From NCBI RefSeq assembly GCF_051014685.1, contig NC_135051.1:17379557-17443556 (forward strand): a DNA stretch of 64,000 nucleotides, written 5' to 3'. Of the stretch, positions 36,701-49,720 are shown piece after piece. How positions within the stretch are numbered: the stretch's first letter is position 1; every line of letters starts with the position of its first letter. This stretch comes from Ptiloglossa arizonensis. Its lineage: Eukaryota > Arthropoda > Insecta > Hymenoptera > Colletidae. The notes beneath the pieces are model-generated. The model had not been told where the DNA came from, ran no database searches, and saw nothing but the letters and a program-made list of their open reading frames with translations. Both the position numbers and the translations under genes were made by a program.

Positions 36701-39700
36701 GGTGGCGTAATCGCAACAACGGGCCTGGCTCTGTAATATTTTTTCATGAGTGCATCGCCTATCTGACGAAAACTAGGCAAGGTTCGCCAGCATGTTCTCA
36801 CGGTGCAGGAGCCGGACACGCCATGGCATTTGCATTCCGTTTGCAACAGGGCTTTAACTATCTGAAAAGAAACAATATTCAACGTTATCCCCGGGGAAAT
36901 CGTACCGTGTATCCACCGTGTAATTTCGAGTCACCATTTTTTTTTCCTTCTTTTCTTTTTACGTTAATACGACTGTGCAACCGTGACATTTGAAATTGCA
37001 CGACACGTTTCAAATACCGCGGGTATATTGGCGATATTACCTTTGATTGTTATATTCGTGTGACTCTCTTTTTCGCGTAATCGATGTTTCGAAGGCTATT
37101 ATAAAATCGTTTTTTTTTTTTTTTTCAATACCAAGTTTAAATTCCCATAAACAGATCTTTAGCGATTATGCAAAGATTAATCACGTTTTGACGTACTTTA
37201 TGTATAAGAAACACGTCTGTTCGAAATGGTCGAGAAAATTATACATATTTTCACATAGGTTTGTAATACTTTGTACAAAGAAAAAAAATTCAATTGGGTC
37301 TGTTTGAAATGGAGAGAGAGATTAAGCATAACTACAGTACAACTGAACTCGAATCATTGGAAAATTCCTACAGAGTGAAAGGCTTACAATGGAGCCCCAA
37401 GGAAATAACCATGTATAGGTTTGTAATACTTTGTACAAAAAAAAAAAGAAAACTGAGTTGGGTCTATTTGAAATAGAGAGAGAAATTAAGCATAACTACA
37501 GTATAACCCAACTCGAATCATTGCAAAATTCCTACAGAGTGAAAGGCTTGCAATGGAGCCCCAAGAAAATAACCATGTACGTTATCTCGCTTACCGTCGT
37601 ATTTAGGGCAAAAACGCACATAACCAAAATGATCGAAAATTAAATTTCAGAACTTTTTCGTTCCGTACAAATTTTCGATAGAATCGCCAGCAACCGAGAT
37701 ATCGAGCGTTCCCGACCAAAGTGCTCCCACCGAGCAACCGATCGAAGTCAGAGGCCTCGTTCGTGCCCCAGACATTGAAACGAAAAACGTCGCGTATCGA
37801 GAAGCATTGGAGTACTTTTTGCAGTTAAACTGGTAATCTACCAGCACGATATAATCGAGCGAGAGTCGAACCAACGTTGAATCGATACGACCGGTAACGA
37901 TCGTCTGTCGATCAACGGGAGGCATTGAAATACTCGCCGCGTTTAAACAAGTAATTCAGCTAGCACGATACAATCGGCTCGGAGTACGAGCCAACGCTAA
38001 ATCGTACGACCCGACCATAACGATCGTACGTCGATTCGTGGCGGCTGCGATCGACGCGAATAACTCCCACCATGTTTCTTCGTCCCCTTTGCCGATTGCG
38101 CGTCCATTGGCGTACGCGTGTGCCCAGAAAACTGGTTTACATTTCGAATTATCGAGAGAAAGAGACGGAGCGCGAGAGAGAGAGAACCGTGGGACGGGGA
38201 GAGTGGTGGGGAGGGGTGTGACGCGGAAGGGGAAGAGGGAGGGCGGGTTGAAAAAATCGTCGGGGCATAAAGTATGCGGCGCGGCGAGGCGATCAACGTT
38301 GAGAATAAATCGTTAGCCGGCGTATGCGCGCGCACGTCCATATGCGCAACAGATCGTGCGCGTACGGTCCGCGGTCCGTACGCGCCTACGATACATACAC
38401 GTTTTTATTACCGCCCCGATAATAAAGCCCATCGAAGAAGACGAAAGCTCGACGAACTTTCCCCAATTAAGACGCCGCCGTAACGCGTACACTACCTGCG
38501 GCACAATCATTTCTCGCGAACGATTCCTTTTCGATCGTCGACCCTAACCTAACCTCCCCACCCAACGGCGACGATCGTTCGGGCCCCAGTAGATACGCAT
38601 TACCACCGAATTCGAAGAAATTGATTCCAGAACTCCCCCTCGGGGGAATTGTTGTAGTTTCGGTAATCACCGGCGCTGGGATTCGGAAAATTACGTTCTT
38701 AGGTTATAAGTGCTCCGTTCGAATTGCGGATATTGTTCCGATGATCGATTCTCCGTATTTTATTTCGGGAAAATTACAGACCGGGTGGGAATTACACGCG
38801 AGACAACCACGCGCGAGGGTCGTGTTTACGTGGAGATCCACGCGGTTGTTACTTCAGGAAGCTTTTCGTTAAGTTGTCTATTGCGTAGATTTTTATTTTT
38901 TGGAGGTTACGCGGGGTGAGCTGAAATCGACTGGGTAAAATCGAGCGGAGGGTTATTCTACGAGTAGAAATAAGTTGGAAATGAAGAGTAACTTTTCGTG
39001 GTTTTCGCAAAATCCAATCGTGAAATAATGAGAAATGCTTGTTAAAATATCGTCTGGATCTAAAATGGCTGAAAGTCGAAACCGACGAGTTAAAATCGAG
39101 CAGAAGGTTATTCTACGAGTAGAAATAAATTGGAAAAGAAGAGTAATTTTTCGCTCAAAGTTTAGTTCACAAAAAATCCACTCGCGAAATTGCGAGAAAT
39201 GCTCGTTAAAATATCGTCTGGACCCAAGATGGCGCAAGAGCGCAGAGTATTCTGGCATTAAGGTCAGTAAAATCGGTCCTTTTCTCGTTTACTCGGCGTT
39301 GCCGTAATTTCTTACGGAGAATTCAATTACGCGAGCAGTTGTGCAGCTCGAAACGTTTCCACCTAAGTATCGACGAACGGGGACCCTGTTTGTCGAGTAA
39401 CGTCGATTTGTTTGGTCTTGGTGCGTACCTGTGCACTCGTTATTACCGAAAATAATCGATTTGCGGTGTAATTTCGAGGAAATCGGCAGGTATACAACGA
39501 TCGGTACCACGGATTGTACAAAAGCACGAAGCCAGGTGTTTCTTGGGGAGTTCACGGGGTTCGAGCAGAGGAGGGGGGCACGTCGAGGTGCTTTAAATTT
39601 TAAATGCCCTGCCCTACCTGACCCTTTAAAGATTTGCACGCCTCGAAGCGAAATTGGCTCCGAGGACTTCCTTAAAAGGAATTATAGCGCTCGAGAATAA

Positions 39701-42700
39701 TTCTGCGCGAATGGCTAGCCACTGGCATTCTTTTCACGAAGGAAAGCATCGTTTTGGTTTTGTTCCAATTTTGGTTTTGTTCCATTTCGGTTAAGTGAAT
39801 AGCGGTTCTTTTGAAAAAAAAAAAATATTCAAATTTGTTTCGACATTGTGGATTATTCGTTCGAAAGGATATTTCAACATGAAGGGCATTTTTCAACGAC
39901 TTCCGAAGGTTTTAATAGAAATATCAAAATGGAGGGTACTCGATTCACGATTCTTCCATCGGTGAACATCTAATCGTACGAAAATTTTGTTTCTTCGTGT
40001 TTGTTAACGTTTGTAAATGTCATTATTGTTTTATACCTGTGTTATTTGATATGTGTCTTTCAGTGTAATGTACATCTTTGAGCGATAGGTCGATCTCCCG
40101 AAGATTTCGATAATTAAATACACCAAAATGGAGGATAGTTGAATCGTGATTCTTTTATCGGTGAATATCGATAATTAATCATGACACTAGCATTCTTTCC
40201 ATAGGAAAGTCATTTTACTCGTAGAAGGAATGTCAGTGTAAACATACTGTTGCTACACTTTTGTTGAAACATCGACAAAGAAATGTTTAAATGTTGACAC
40301 TGGAACGATTCTTGGCTACTCGACAGCTCATTGAGGCTTCCAGACCTCTGAAGTATAGAGACATCTCTCTTAACGATAATTATACTGTTTAAATTGTTTA
40401 CCTTTACAATGTGCGGATGAAGAATAATAAAAGCTTCGAAACCTGAACGAGAAGAGAGAAATACAGGTAACGAAGGAGTTCCTCCCTGCGTATACTTTCC
40501 TGCTTCCGGTTATGAAACTGTACTACTTATTTGCATTTAAATTATGGAGACGAAGGTGTTACTTTCCTTTCGAACCCTCGTGTTTCTCTCGACAAGAAGG
40601 GTAGAAATTTACGATCTTAACCGTAACGAGTAGCGCGAGTAAATTGTTAAAAAAGATATTCTTTTTCATCGGAAATTGGCGTGTGGCACTTGTTCGTGTA
40701 ACGTTGTTTACCGTATCTAAAATTTCAATCTCTCTTCGAATCTTACACTTAGTATCAAATAACCTTTATTAACCTTTACCTATATTAACCCTTTACATTC
40801 GGAAGATGACTTACGATCGCCATAGAATGTAACGCAGCAATTCGTGTCTTATTGTCCCGTGAAAAATTATAAAATTTGACGTTTACATGTCATATCTGGC
40901 AAAATGTAAAAATATACGAAACACTGAAACAAAAGAGTTGTTTTCAAAATTGTACACAATTTCTTTGCTCCTTTATACTGAAATGAAAGAGTTGTTCTCA
41001 AAATTATGCAACAATCTTTCCACTCTTTTATACTGAAATGAAAGAGTTGTTCTCAAAATTATGCAACAATCTTTCTACTCTTTTATACTGAAACGAAAGA
41101 GTTGTTCTCAAAATTATGCACAATTTTTCTGCTCTTTTACACTGAAATCAAAGAATTGTTTTCAAAATCGTAAAGACAATTTCGAAGAAATTTCGTCGTG
41201 TATTTCCATCGTGGAAGAATCTTCGAGCGCAGAGGATTAAATCGATCGAAGAGGATAGCGTGCAAATTGTTCAGATTTATATCGATCATGAATAACTCGT
41301 GTCACTCACCTTCCTTCCAGCTTTGTTATTGTGTAGGTTCATCAGACTCCTTGCGTCACCCTCGACCTCCCTCGCGTCCAGAAACCTACGCGCGAACCTA
41401 GCATTAAATTGTAATATTAAAATTCATGCGTGTATAACATCTGTCGTGACGTGCCGCGTCATGGAGGTTTTACACGCACGTGACACGTGCAAAGGGTGAG
41501 AGCCGCGGAGAAACGACGACGAATTCATTACGGATCGGGCTAATTATCTTACCTCATCCCGTAGGTGACGTCCGCGCTGCAGCCACCCCATTCCCAGCCA
41601 TTCGGTGGTAATTCCTTTCGCGTTCTGCAACACGAGCAACCAGACGTTGTTAAGTAAGTAAATTGTTAACGAAGAATCTAATTTTTGTATTTTATAACAT
41701 TCGTTGCGCGTGCGTCTTTTTAGGGATCGAGTCTTTCAGAAACTTCGTCGAGTAAGTAAATTATTAACTCGAGATGTCGAGTAGGTAATTAATTGACTCG
41801 AGACGAACGTTACTATGTATTTCATAATATTTTTTGCGTGTTTGTTTTTTTTTTTTGTTGGAAATCGTGTAAGTGAATTATCAAAGACGTTGTCGACGTA
41901 AGTAAATTATTAACTCGAGATGTCGAGTAGGTAATTAATTGACTCGAGACGTACGTGACTATGTATAATACTTTATAATATTCTTTGTGTATTTGTTTTT
42001 TTTTCTTTTTGGAAATCGAGCAAATTATCAAAGATGTTGTTGACGTAAGTAAATTATTAACTCGAGATGTCGAGTAAGTAAATAATTAACTCGAGACGTC
42101 GAGTAGGTAATTAATTGACTCGAGACGAACATGACTATGTATTTTATAATATTTTTTGCGTGTTTATTTTTTTTTTTGTTGGAAATCGTGTAAATGAATT
42201 TCTATCCGATAATATTTATACGAACTGGAAAGACCAACAAATCCAAAGGGATATGAAACTTTGACCAATTACGATTCCAAATGTTCAAACCCTTATGACA
42301 AACGTACGCTTCGAAAATTGAATTGTTTCCCAAATCTGATCTCTCGAACACTTGTACAACTGTTATAGTTACCAGGGTCGAACGAACGTAAATCCAAAGA
42401 CTCGTTCGTTCGAGAAAGGATCGTTTATCCAGCGATCACTGTGGGTACACGGTTACAAGTACGTACTTGCGCTACGCGCAAGGTTACGCAAATGTTATTT
42501 TTTGCTCTCGAATCCATCTCGAAAGTGTACCGTTTACGTCAGGGTGCACCCTGCGTAGACTGATATCGGTAACGAGTGCTTAACCGGCGCGAATAAACTA
42601 CAAAAGCAAAGAGAACAGTTTACCTTACGGTAGGTTCGCAACCGCAGGCGGTGATGTTGCCCCTGCTGCAAGCTGCGGTCACGGCGTACGTTACACCCGC

Positions 42701-42738
42701 TGAACTTATTGCGTACGTGAAAGCTGCTTCCCTGCTTC
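33712..42738 (-). CDS. Wnt7: Wnt7 (Drosophila Wnt2 orthologue), 3' six coding exons
   Basis: Secreted, lipid-modified ligand for Frizzled receptors. Exons in transcript order: 42738-42624, 41624-41553, 41397-41310, 36861-36682, 35795-35480 and 33863-33712. Every junction keeps phase, and 307 residues are visible. Landmarks: [48 protein letters not shown], the acylation motif [10 protein letters not shown] (Ser after Val-Gly type loop), KTCW-equivalent [41 protein letters not shown] and the end [15 protein letters not shown]. The NTHQ and ERTEEYTCK endings are diagnostic of Wnt7 over other Wnts. The linker between RTCW and SPNYCE is unusually long, basic and proline-rich. The signal peptide and the RWNCS block are missing. 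I saw no matching exon on the minus strand up to 64,000, so the gene is partial and continues past the window. Confidence 0.96.
35830..36350. repeat. 141-164 bp tandem repeat in Wnt7 intron
   Basis: ATAAGAAGGTATATTATTCA, ACACGCGTTGCTTTTCATT and ACCAAATGTATTATG recur. Anchors at 35846, 36010, 36151 and 36292 give spacings of 164, 141 and 141. The two 141-bp copies are almost identical and so recent. Confidence 0.92.
37255..37583. repeat. 160-bp tandem duplication in Wnt7 intron
   Basis: TAGGTTTGTAATACTTTGTA occurs at about 37257 and 37417. Both copies carry GAGTGAAAGGCTTACAATGG (or a one-base variant) and GAGCCCCAAG. Confidence 0.92.
37800..38040. repeat. Diverged 119-bp duplication in Wnt7 intron
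   Basis: GCACGATATAATCG at 37844 and GCACGATACAATCG at 37963 lie in similar surroundings (…GAGCCAACG…, …AACGATCGT…). Copies are clearly older than the neighbouring arrays. Confidence 0.65.
38140..38290 (+). promoter_or_regulatory. GAGA/G-rich tract with CpG cluster inside Wnt7 intron
   Basis: A purine-only-leaning strand with GAGAGAGAGAGA followed by G-runs (GGGACGGGGAGAG, GGGGAGGGG, GGAAGGGGAAGAGGGAGGGCGGG), then GCATAAAGTATGCGGCGCGG. GAGA elements mark open promoters and enhancers in insects, and the G-runs could form a quadruplex. It may be an intronic enhancer or internal promoter. This is inference only. Confidence 0.35.
38935..39245. repeat. 155-bp tandem duplication in Wnt7 intron
   Basis: AAAATCGAGC and GGTTATTCTACGAGTAGAAA occur in both copies, 155 bp apart. 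Each ends with AAAATATCGTCTGGA and an ATGGC-containing stretch. Confidence 0.9.
40915..41165. repeat. 55-bp tandem repeat in Wnt7 intron, 4-5 copies
   Basis: ACTGAAATGAAAGAGTTGTT anchors at 40923, 40977, 41032, 41087 and 41141. The array ends only about 145 bp from the 41310-41397 exon. Confidence 0.92.
41655..42190. repeat. Complex tandem repeat in the 999-bp Wnt7 intron
   Basis: Units combine TAAGTAAATTATTAACTCGA, GTCGAGTAGGTAATTAATTG and TATTTTATAATATTTTTTGCG with poly-T. Three to four copies of about 140-175 bp take up more than half of the intron between exons 42624-42738 and 41553-41624. Confidence 0.88.
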
Positions 42739-44099
42739 CTGAAATAGATCAGTGAGAAATTTCCTGTTAGTTCTGGCGTCGAAGCAGGTCTGTCCAGTTT
42801 GTGCGGTAGGTAGGGAACGTGTACAGGGATTTCAAGCTATGAGAAACGAGGCGCGGGTATGCGACAGACGGGGTTGTTGCGGTTCACGAAACTTCCAAGG
42901 ACAACACGGCTCACGAGAGACTTTGCAGAAGAAAACGATTATTGAAACTGTTACGTGGAACACCTGGCCGTGTTCTTTCGTCGCTCACGTAGTTGCTGAA
43001 TTATCGTCGGTGGTGATCCTCTCGAAACGAAACACTCGTGTTTGTTAACCCTTGTGTTGCTTTTTTCGTTTCGAAACTATCAAATCGAACTAATTGTTTC
43101 ACGAGGTGGTGGTAGGCGATAGGTAGGTATTGACCGGGAAATGAATTAAAAATGTGTCGTGGAAATGAAACAGACGGGGAACTTCCAGTGGGGAGTAACC
43201 CCACTTGTATCAACCTTACATCGAGCAGGAATTGTTGATTAATTTCGAAGATTGGATCGTAGTTATACTTGAGGGAAGAGAAAGAAATTTAGGTGAAAAA
43301 CACGTTGGTGGTTTTTAACGAGATCTGTGTAAAGGCATAATAAATATGTCGAGATTCTTCGAAGCAGAAATTTTAAGGTTTCGTTATTTAAAGTATTCAA
43401 TTATTGTTTCGTTGTTACAGCAAGATTGTTCTATCTTTCCCTCTCAACACACATGGACTAGTTTCATTTTCCTTGCATGATGTAAAATACAAGGGTTCGA
43501 TAATTTTTTCCCATAGTAGCTAATTAATTTTTATTTCATTCTTACAACGAGGTACATCAATATTTTTCCATCAAGAACAATTTTCAATTCTTCACTCTTT
43601 ACTAGTTGATAGATTTCTTTCCACCAAGGGCAATTTTCAATTCTTCACTCCTTACTCAAGCTAAAAGCATTTCATTTTCTCAATACCATGTAAAATAGAA
43701 GAAGAATTCCACAACTTCCCCCCCATAGTATCTAATTAACCCTTATATCATTCTTAAATCAAGATACATCGATTTTTTCCCACCAAAGACAATTTTCAAT
43801 TTTCCACTTCTCGTCCACGGTTCTCTTCTCTCCCACACCTCGATCGACTTCGAATTTCGCCGCACTTGAATCCCCCCGGTCTCTCGTTCTCAAACCGATC
43901 TACTTCGTTTCGTCGACCCGGGCGTGATGCATCAACCGTGCAAACCCACACCGTCCCCCGGCGTTTCCGTCACACTAATTTACAGCCATCCGACACACGC
44001 AGACTCGCGTAAAGCGCGAGCACAATTAATTACCCGCGCAGCTCTTTCAGCTCGTTTGCCATGCTGAGTGAGTTACCGCGCGTTCCTTTCTTCTCGGTG

Positions 44100-44222
44100 T
44101 TGTTTCTTTCCTTCTTTCTTTCTTTCTTTCTTTCTTTCTCTTTTCCGTCTTTTTTCTCTCTTCTTTTTCTTTTTCATTTTCTTTTTTTCCCTTCTTTTCT
44201 TCTACTTTTTCTGCTTCTCCAG
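44100..44222. repeat. Polypyrimidine (CTTT)n tract
   Basis: About 120 bases almost wholly C and T on the plus strand, with a clean (TTTC)n core. It produces spurious Phe/Ser-rich ORFs on the plus strand. Confidence 0.9.
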
Positions 44223-45835
44223 CTCGGTCGTCGTTTCAGCCACCTACGCGATACTGTCCCGCGTCCGAGTTGATTTCGCGTTCGCCTGGCAGCCATCAAC
44301 CTCGGCGGCCAAGCTTTAATTCGAACGTCAGGATCGCCTTTTACACGGACGCCTAATTATCGCGCGCAGTAAAACTCGAAAAGCCATAAGCCGGCCTCCA
44401 GGCACGATTACACGCTTTGACAGTGCAATTTTCACGGCCGATCGAATCTTATCGTCGGTCCCGATCTGCGTGGCTCGCTCACTCGAAACTTTCTTTCGAT
44501 TTTTAACCACCATCCCCACCACCGCTCCGATCCATTTTTTTTTTTCTTTTTTTACGATACCTCGACGAAGGCGAGCGATCAGGTTCGCGTAGAAATTGAA
44601 TTACAGAGTCGCGAAAAATATCGCCCTACCCTTGGAACTTTGTATGCTAATAGAATATTGTAGGTACTTCGAGGACACTCGTTTATTTTACAATATTACG
44701 TGGGAAATTGAGAACGTGTACGGGTTACGAAACGGTGGATGCTTGAAAAATGCTCGAAATTAACTCGTAAAGACTCGACGAGGTATCGTCTCATTCGATT
44801 TCAAGGAATCGTGTAACTTGTAATCGTTTAACCGAGTACACGGCCGGAAAGTTATTAAAAGAGTGAAACAATTTGCGATCGTCGATCTCGAACGAACGTA
44901 ACTTCGAAACAAATGCGTGGAATGGAAAAATTGAAAGGTTACAGAGATTATTATGTGGATCGAGAAAAATTGTAAATAATAACAATGGAGAAACAGGGAA
45001 TTATGAATTATGGTAACGGAGAACTGTGTATTTTTTTTTGTGGGGAGAAAATGTGAATAGTTGTGAAAATTAATCGGACAATGTTGCTTTTGTGGAATAC
45101 AGCGTTTGAATTATTAAATCCTCGTCGTCGATGACCAACCAGTGGGAATCGACACTTCATTTATGTTAAACGTGTACATAAATAATGGAAAAAGGATTCT
45201 TTTCATTTGAATCAATATTTTCATTACTTCCATTTGAATTTTCATCGCTGCTACGTTACGTAAAGCCATAAGAATCTCATCGACGGTGTTCACTGTTCGC
45301 AACTTCGATAATCATGTTTTCCATGACTTCTTTAGAGCATTGTTCACTTTGGTCGTTGAAACAACACGTTTGCGCTTCGTTGGTGTGGCAATGGAATGTC
45401 GATAAATTCAGTGTCATTAACGTCGAGTCGGCGCATAAATAAAATGAAATTAATAATTGCTTGCCTTATTTTCGAATTTTACATTTACGTAAGAAACTAC
45501 TGTTAATCGAGTCGCGTGAACTCAATTGACAACGAGTCTGCACGTTCAAAATATATTTATAATTAAACCGATACTTGTCTCGATCTATTTCCTATATTCG
45601 TAATTATTAATTGCAATCTTTCACGAAACACTAACACCTCAGATTACACAGTTCTACTTTTTCCCTAATTCTGGTTACTCAAAGTATTCCTACTTTCGAA
45701 TTAAATTTTCCATTTTCTATATTTGTAATCATTCATTACAATTTTTGCACGAAACATTAATAATTTAAAGAACACAGGTCAGTAAACAATGTGTCATCGT
45801 TCTACTTTCTCCCTGAACCTGATACTTCGAAGTAC

Positions 45836-46177
45836 AATAGTAATTTTTTAAAAACTTTACCCTCTTCAATATTTTCAAACTTTATGATTCATCACCAAAC
45901 ACTAATACTCCATAGAAAAACGTTTCGAACCTAACACATAAAAATGGTAACCATCTACGTAGAATTCATCGTTCAATTTACCATCGAGTTGGAGCAAACG
46001 ATTCAAAATTTCAATTGCAAATACGTTGCAAAAATTTCGTTACAGTTTCTTCGTTACTCGACATTTTTTATCACTTCGAAGTACAATAGTAATTTTTCGA
46101 AAACATTACACTTTTCAATATTTTCAATCTTTATGATTCATCACGAGACACCAATACTCCATAGAAAAACGTTCGAT
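45836..46177. repeat. Two direct copies of a 92-bp segment, 250 bp apart
   Basis: 45836-45928 and 46086-46177 share AATAGTAATTTTT, TTCAATATTTTCAA, CTTTATGATTCATCAC and ACTCCATAGAAAAACGTT. Confidence 0.88.
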
Positions 46178-47070
46178 ACCAAAGTGCGTTACGACACGTA
46201 AATATTTACAATCTCTGTAAAAAATGGCCCCCGTTGAGTTTCGATACAGGACTTTCTGCACGAAAAATCGTATTCCATGTGTTTGCTCGTTCGATTCGCG
46301 CGTCATCGTTCGTCGTGGAGGATCGAGATCGAAAAGATCCGGTTGACTGTAATTACAGCTGATCTTCCTACACGCGGTTGCACGATAATACGACCCGTGG
46401 CCGATGTTTGTCGTGCCCACGATTATAATTCATAGTCACCGCCGCGCTAACTCGCGTGTATTGCGCAAATAAATACACGTAACGCTTTCGCGTGTCATTT
46501 TTCCCGTTACCAGCAGCCATAATCGAATCCGCGATCCAATTATCTCGAGGTACCCCTTAAACATCCCCCACCCCTTTCGATCGAATCGATGAAATCGACG
46601 CCGTGCGAAAAACTTGCAAAAATATCGTTTTAACGATGGTAAATTTTTTTTTGTTTTTTCTCAACCGACCGACCGCCATATTCTTAAATATGTATACATT
46701 TGAGAAAGGAAACGGCGATTTTTATTACGTAACTGTGCCCGAGCACTAAATTACCGCGTCCGTCGTCCCCGAAGATGGTATTTTCGCGAAGCATAAAGTT
46801 TAACGTGAATTTTAAATTTAATGATCGTCGCTGGGAGATTAAAGAGCACGGAACTCGCACGAGTCGAATGATCTTTTCTACGAATGGGGAATCGAACGAT
46901 TTGATTCGAGGATAATGTGTTGACGATTGGAAATTTCACTGGAAATCAATTTTAAAAAATAGACATAAGAATGTATTCGAAATTAGATCGTTTCTAACTA
47001 TGATACTACCTTGTGAGTAGATTTTCCATAAAAATAGCAATAAGTTAACTTTTCCAAAGGGTGTTTCTAA

Positions 47071-47390
47071 AATCTGACGGTTTACAATAATTGTAATATT
47101 CTTTCATCTATTCTACAACTAAATTGTAACGGTATAGACTTTTCCAAAGAAATACAAATATTGTACATTATCTTCTTACAATTAATACCATTAGGTATAA
47201 TTGATATTCCTTTATTTTCTTAGTCCTCTTGAGTCACTAATAATCTGACGGTCTGTAATAATTGTAATATTCTTTCATCTACTCTATAACTAAATTGTAA
47301 CAGTATAGATTTTTCCAAAGAAATAAAAATATTGTACACTATTTTCCTACAATTAAAACCATTAGGTATAATTGATATTCCTTCATTCTC
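47071..47390. repeat. 171-bp tandem duplication
   Basis: AATCTGACGG occurs at 47071 and 47242, followed in both by AATAATTGTAATATTCTTTC and CCATTAGGTATAATTGATAT. Confidence 0.92.
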
Positions 47391-48304
47391 TATTATAAGT
47401 TAAAAGATACCAATTCTATATATTCGGGACATTTTTTACCTAAACACTTTAACTGTACAATCGAACGGAAAAATGTTTTAACGTTAAAAGAGAGAACAAA
47501 AAACGTTGGGTATCGGATAATATTTAGTGTCACACGTTGTGGGTTTCTTGTATCCCTTTTCTTCACGTTGAGCTTTTATATACCATTGAATTTAAACGAG
47601 CGGACGCAAATTACTTTTAAATGCTACCGAAGATGCATTTTTCGGTTTAAGTTGTGTTGGATTCCGCGTCCTTTTGAAAGCAACGTTATAAAACGTGCAC
47701 GATCGTTCGATCAGGTGTAAGACGCGTTCAATTATAGCGACTTTAACGAGCGCATAGAGTGTTACAGCCATAGATGGGGCAAAGGTAAAAATTGAAGTCG
47801 GTCGATAACGTTGAACCAATTTATGCGACATTAAAAATCAACGCGCCGATTATCGTGTCGTTAACATTCGAATTTCAAATGTCGCGGCCGTAAAATGTAC
47901 AGAAACCTGTAACTTAGGCTTCGATGGAACCATTTTTAATTATTCCGGCTTTTATACCAGCGATTTAATTTTTAAGGGCGCGGAATAAAAATATAACAAG
48001 ACTTGTATACACGGAGTGTCTCTTTCGTCTCAATACGATGTAATTTTTCACGAGGAAACGAAATTATCAAAAAAAAATTCTTTTATGGAAAGGGATGTCA
48101 TACTGTGTAAATAATATTTTTTTTATCCAACTATATACCTAACAACATTTATTAGAACATTTTTTCAATACCATTGGTTTTTTCTTGGATACTTTTTCTC
48201 CACCATGTTGAGATTAAATAGACACCCAAGTTTCTCACTCTATAAAATTGTTTTCTTCAATTTTTAGTTCCTTGTTTTTAAAAGTATAGAATAGAAACAT
48301 AATC

Positions 48305-49266
48305 ACATTACTACTGATGGTGGATAGAGGGTAATTGAAAAATTATTATGTGTTTCATTAGTCGATGATACGAGTAACTTATTTCACTTTCCAATACTGA
48401 TAGGTTAAATTGATAAGTACGATTTGCACCTTTAAGCAAATGATACTGTTACCACGCATTGAAATCACCTGATTTTCTATTGTGCTATTGATAAAGTAGC
48501 GAAACATGATGTATAACATCTATTTTCTGCTTAAAATTAAGTGGGTATGACTTCTTATCTTGTCTGTATACACTCCACGTTTTGAATTTAAAATTCAAGA
48601 AGAAGCTTAATTTAAGAATTTTTCAGTACGTTAAATCGTAGGAATAATTTCAGGCAAAATAATTTAATAATTTTCAACAGGAAAGTACGAGACAGGTTAG
48701 AATACAAGCCTTGTCAACGATTTATATAAAAATGTATAATACGTCCTGTGAGAACACTTATCCGGAACGTATGAATAATTCATGTTTAATAATAATATAG
48801 AAAAGTGCGTTTGATGAGAGGTGCGTCTACTTTACATGCATTAGAAAAATAACACTCTCGCGTTATGATGGATTTTTGCGCGATGACTTTGTTCGCGGTT
48901 AGGTATATTTCCTTAAAATGTTTACAGCTAAGATAACCGAGCAAAGTCGTAAATTTATACAATTACATACACAACACCGTAAACTTGATGCCAGTTTTCT
49001 AATTTTAGAAATTAAATATTCAAAATTACGTTATTCGTAACGAAATAATTCATCAATCGCAAAATAGAAAATCACTCGGGTGATTTCAATGCGTGGTAAC
49101 AGTATCATTTGCTTAAAGTATTGAAGCACATTATTGACGATGCAAATCATACTTTTTAATTTAACCTATCAGCATTGGAAAGTGAAATAATGGTTACTCG
49201 CATCACCGAGTAATAAAATACATAATAATTTTTCAACTACCCTCTATCCACCGTCAGTAGTAATGT
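48305..49266. mobile_element. 962-bp element with long inverted arms (about 180-205 bp)
   Basis: The left arm (48305-48481) starts ACATTACTACTGATGGTGGA and the right arm (49062-49266) is its imperfect reverse complement, ending CCACCGTCAGTAGTAATGT. Both carry GATTTCAATGCGTGGTAACA, or its complement, near the inner end. The 580-bp centre has no ORF. This fits a non-autonomous fold-back or long-TIR DNA transposon. No clear target-site duplication was found. A related arm fragment occurs at about 59275-59310. Confidence 0.75.
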
Positions 49267-49720
49267 CATATGTCATAGATTATACAAATGTACGATTCTT
49301 CGGTTCACCTAATTTTTCTCTCGGTTTTCCAAAAAGAACAGAAAACAATATTTTACAAATCCAATCGCTTTACGAATACACACACCTAATAGTAAAATAA
49401 CCCTAATTCCTCAACTTTCTCTCTAACCATCATCGACACTTTCATCTATCGTGCAAACATACGACCTTGGTTCACCTAATTTCGGTGTTACCCACTCGTG
49501 AGAAAATCATCAACGAACTAATACTAAAAGAAACACCAGATATGCTTTTCAAAAAGAAACAGAATCGATAAATTCTACAAATCGAATCTTATAAATACAC
49601 ACCCGACGATAAAATAAATTCGATCACTCGACTTTCCCTCTATCCGTCATTGATACTTCCCGCGTCACCGATTATGCAAAACGCACGGATCCACGGTTCA
49701 CCTAATTTCCCGGCGTTTAA
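49230..49720. repeat. Tandem repeat partly overlapping the inverted-arm element
   Basis: GGTTCACCTAATTT recurs at 49302, 49469 and 49695, each preceded by variants of CTCTATCC(A/G)(C/T)C(G/A)TC and TATGCAAA. The outer end of the right arm resembles part of the unit, so the inverted element and this array share sequence. Confidence 0.7.

Noticed and set aside
38540..38555. CCTAACCTAACC, resembling the insect telomere repeat (TTAGG)n
   Set aside because: Only two units, inside a gene intron. It is not evidence of a telomere or interstitial telomeric array.
44061..44319. Phe/Ser-rich plus-strand ORFs that look like membrane proteins
   Set aside because: They are translations of a polypyrimidine microsatellite.
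46124..46420. Minus-strand ORF upstream of Wnt7 with several Cys, tested as the missing Wnt exon
   Set aside because: It lacks the RWNCS block and the Cys spacing of Wnt proteins.
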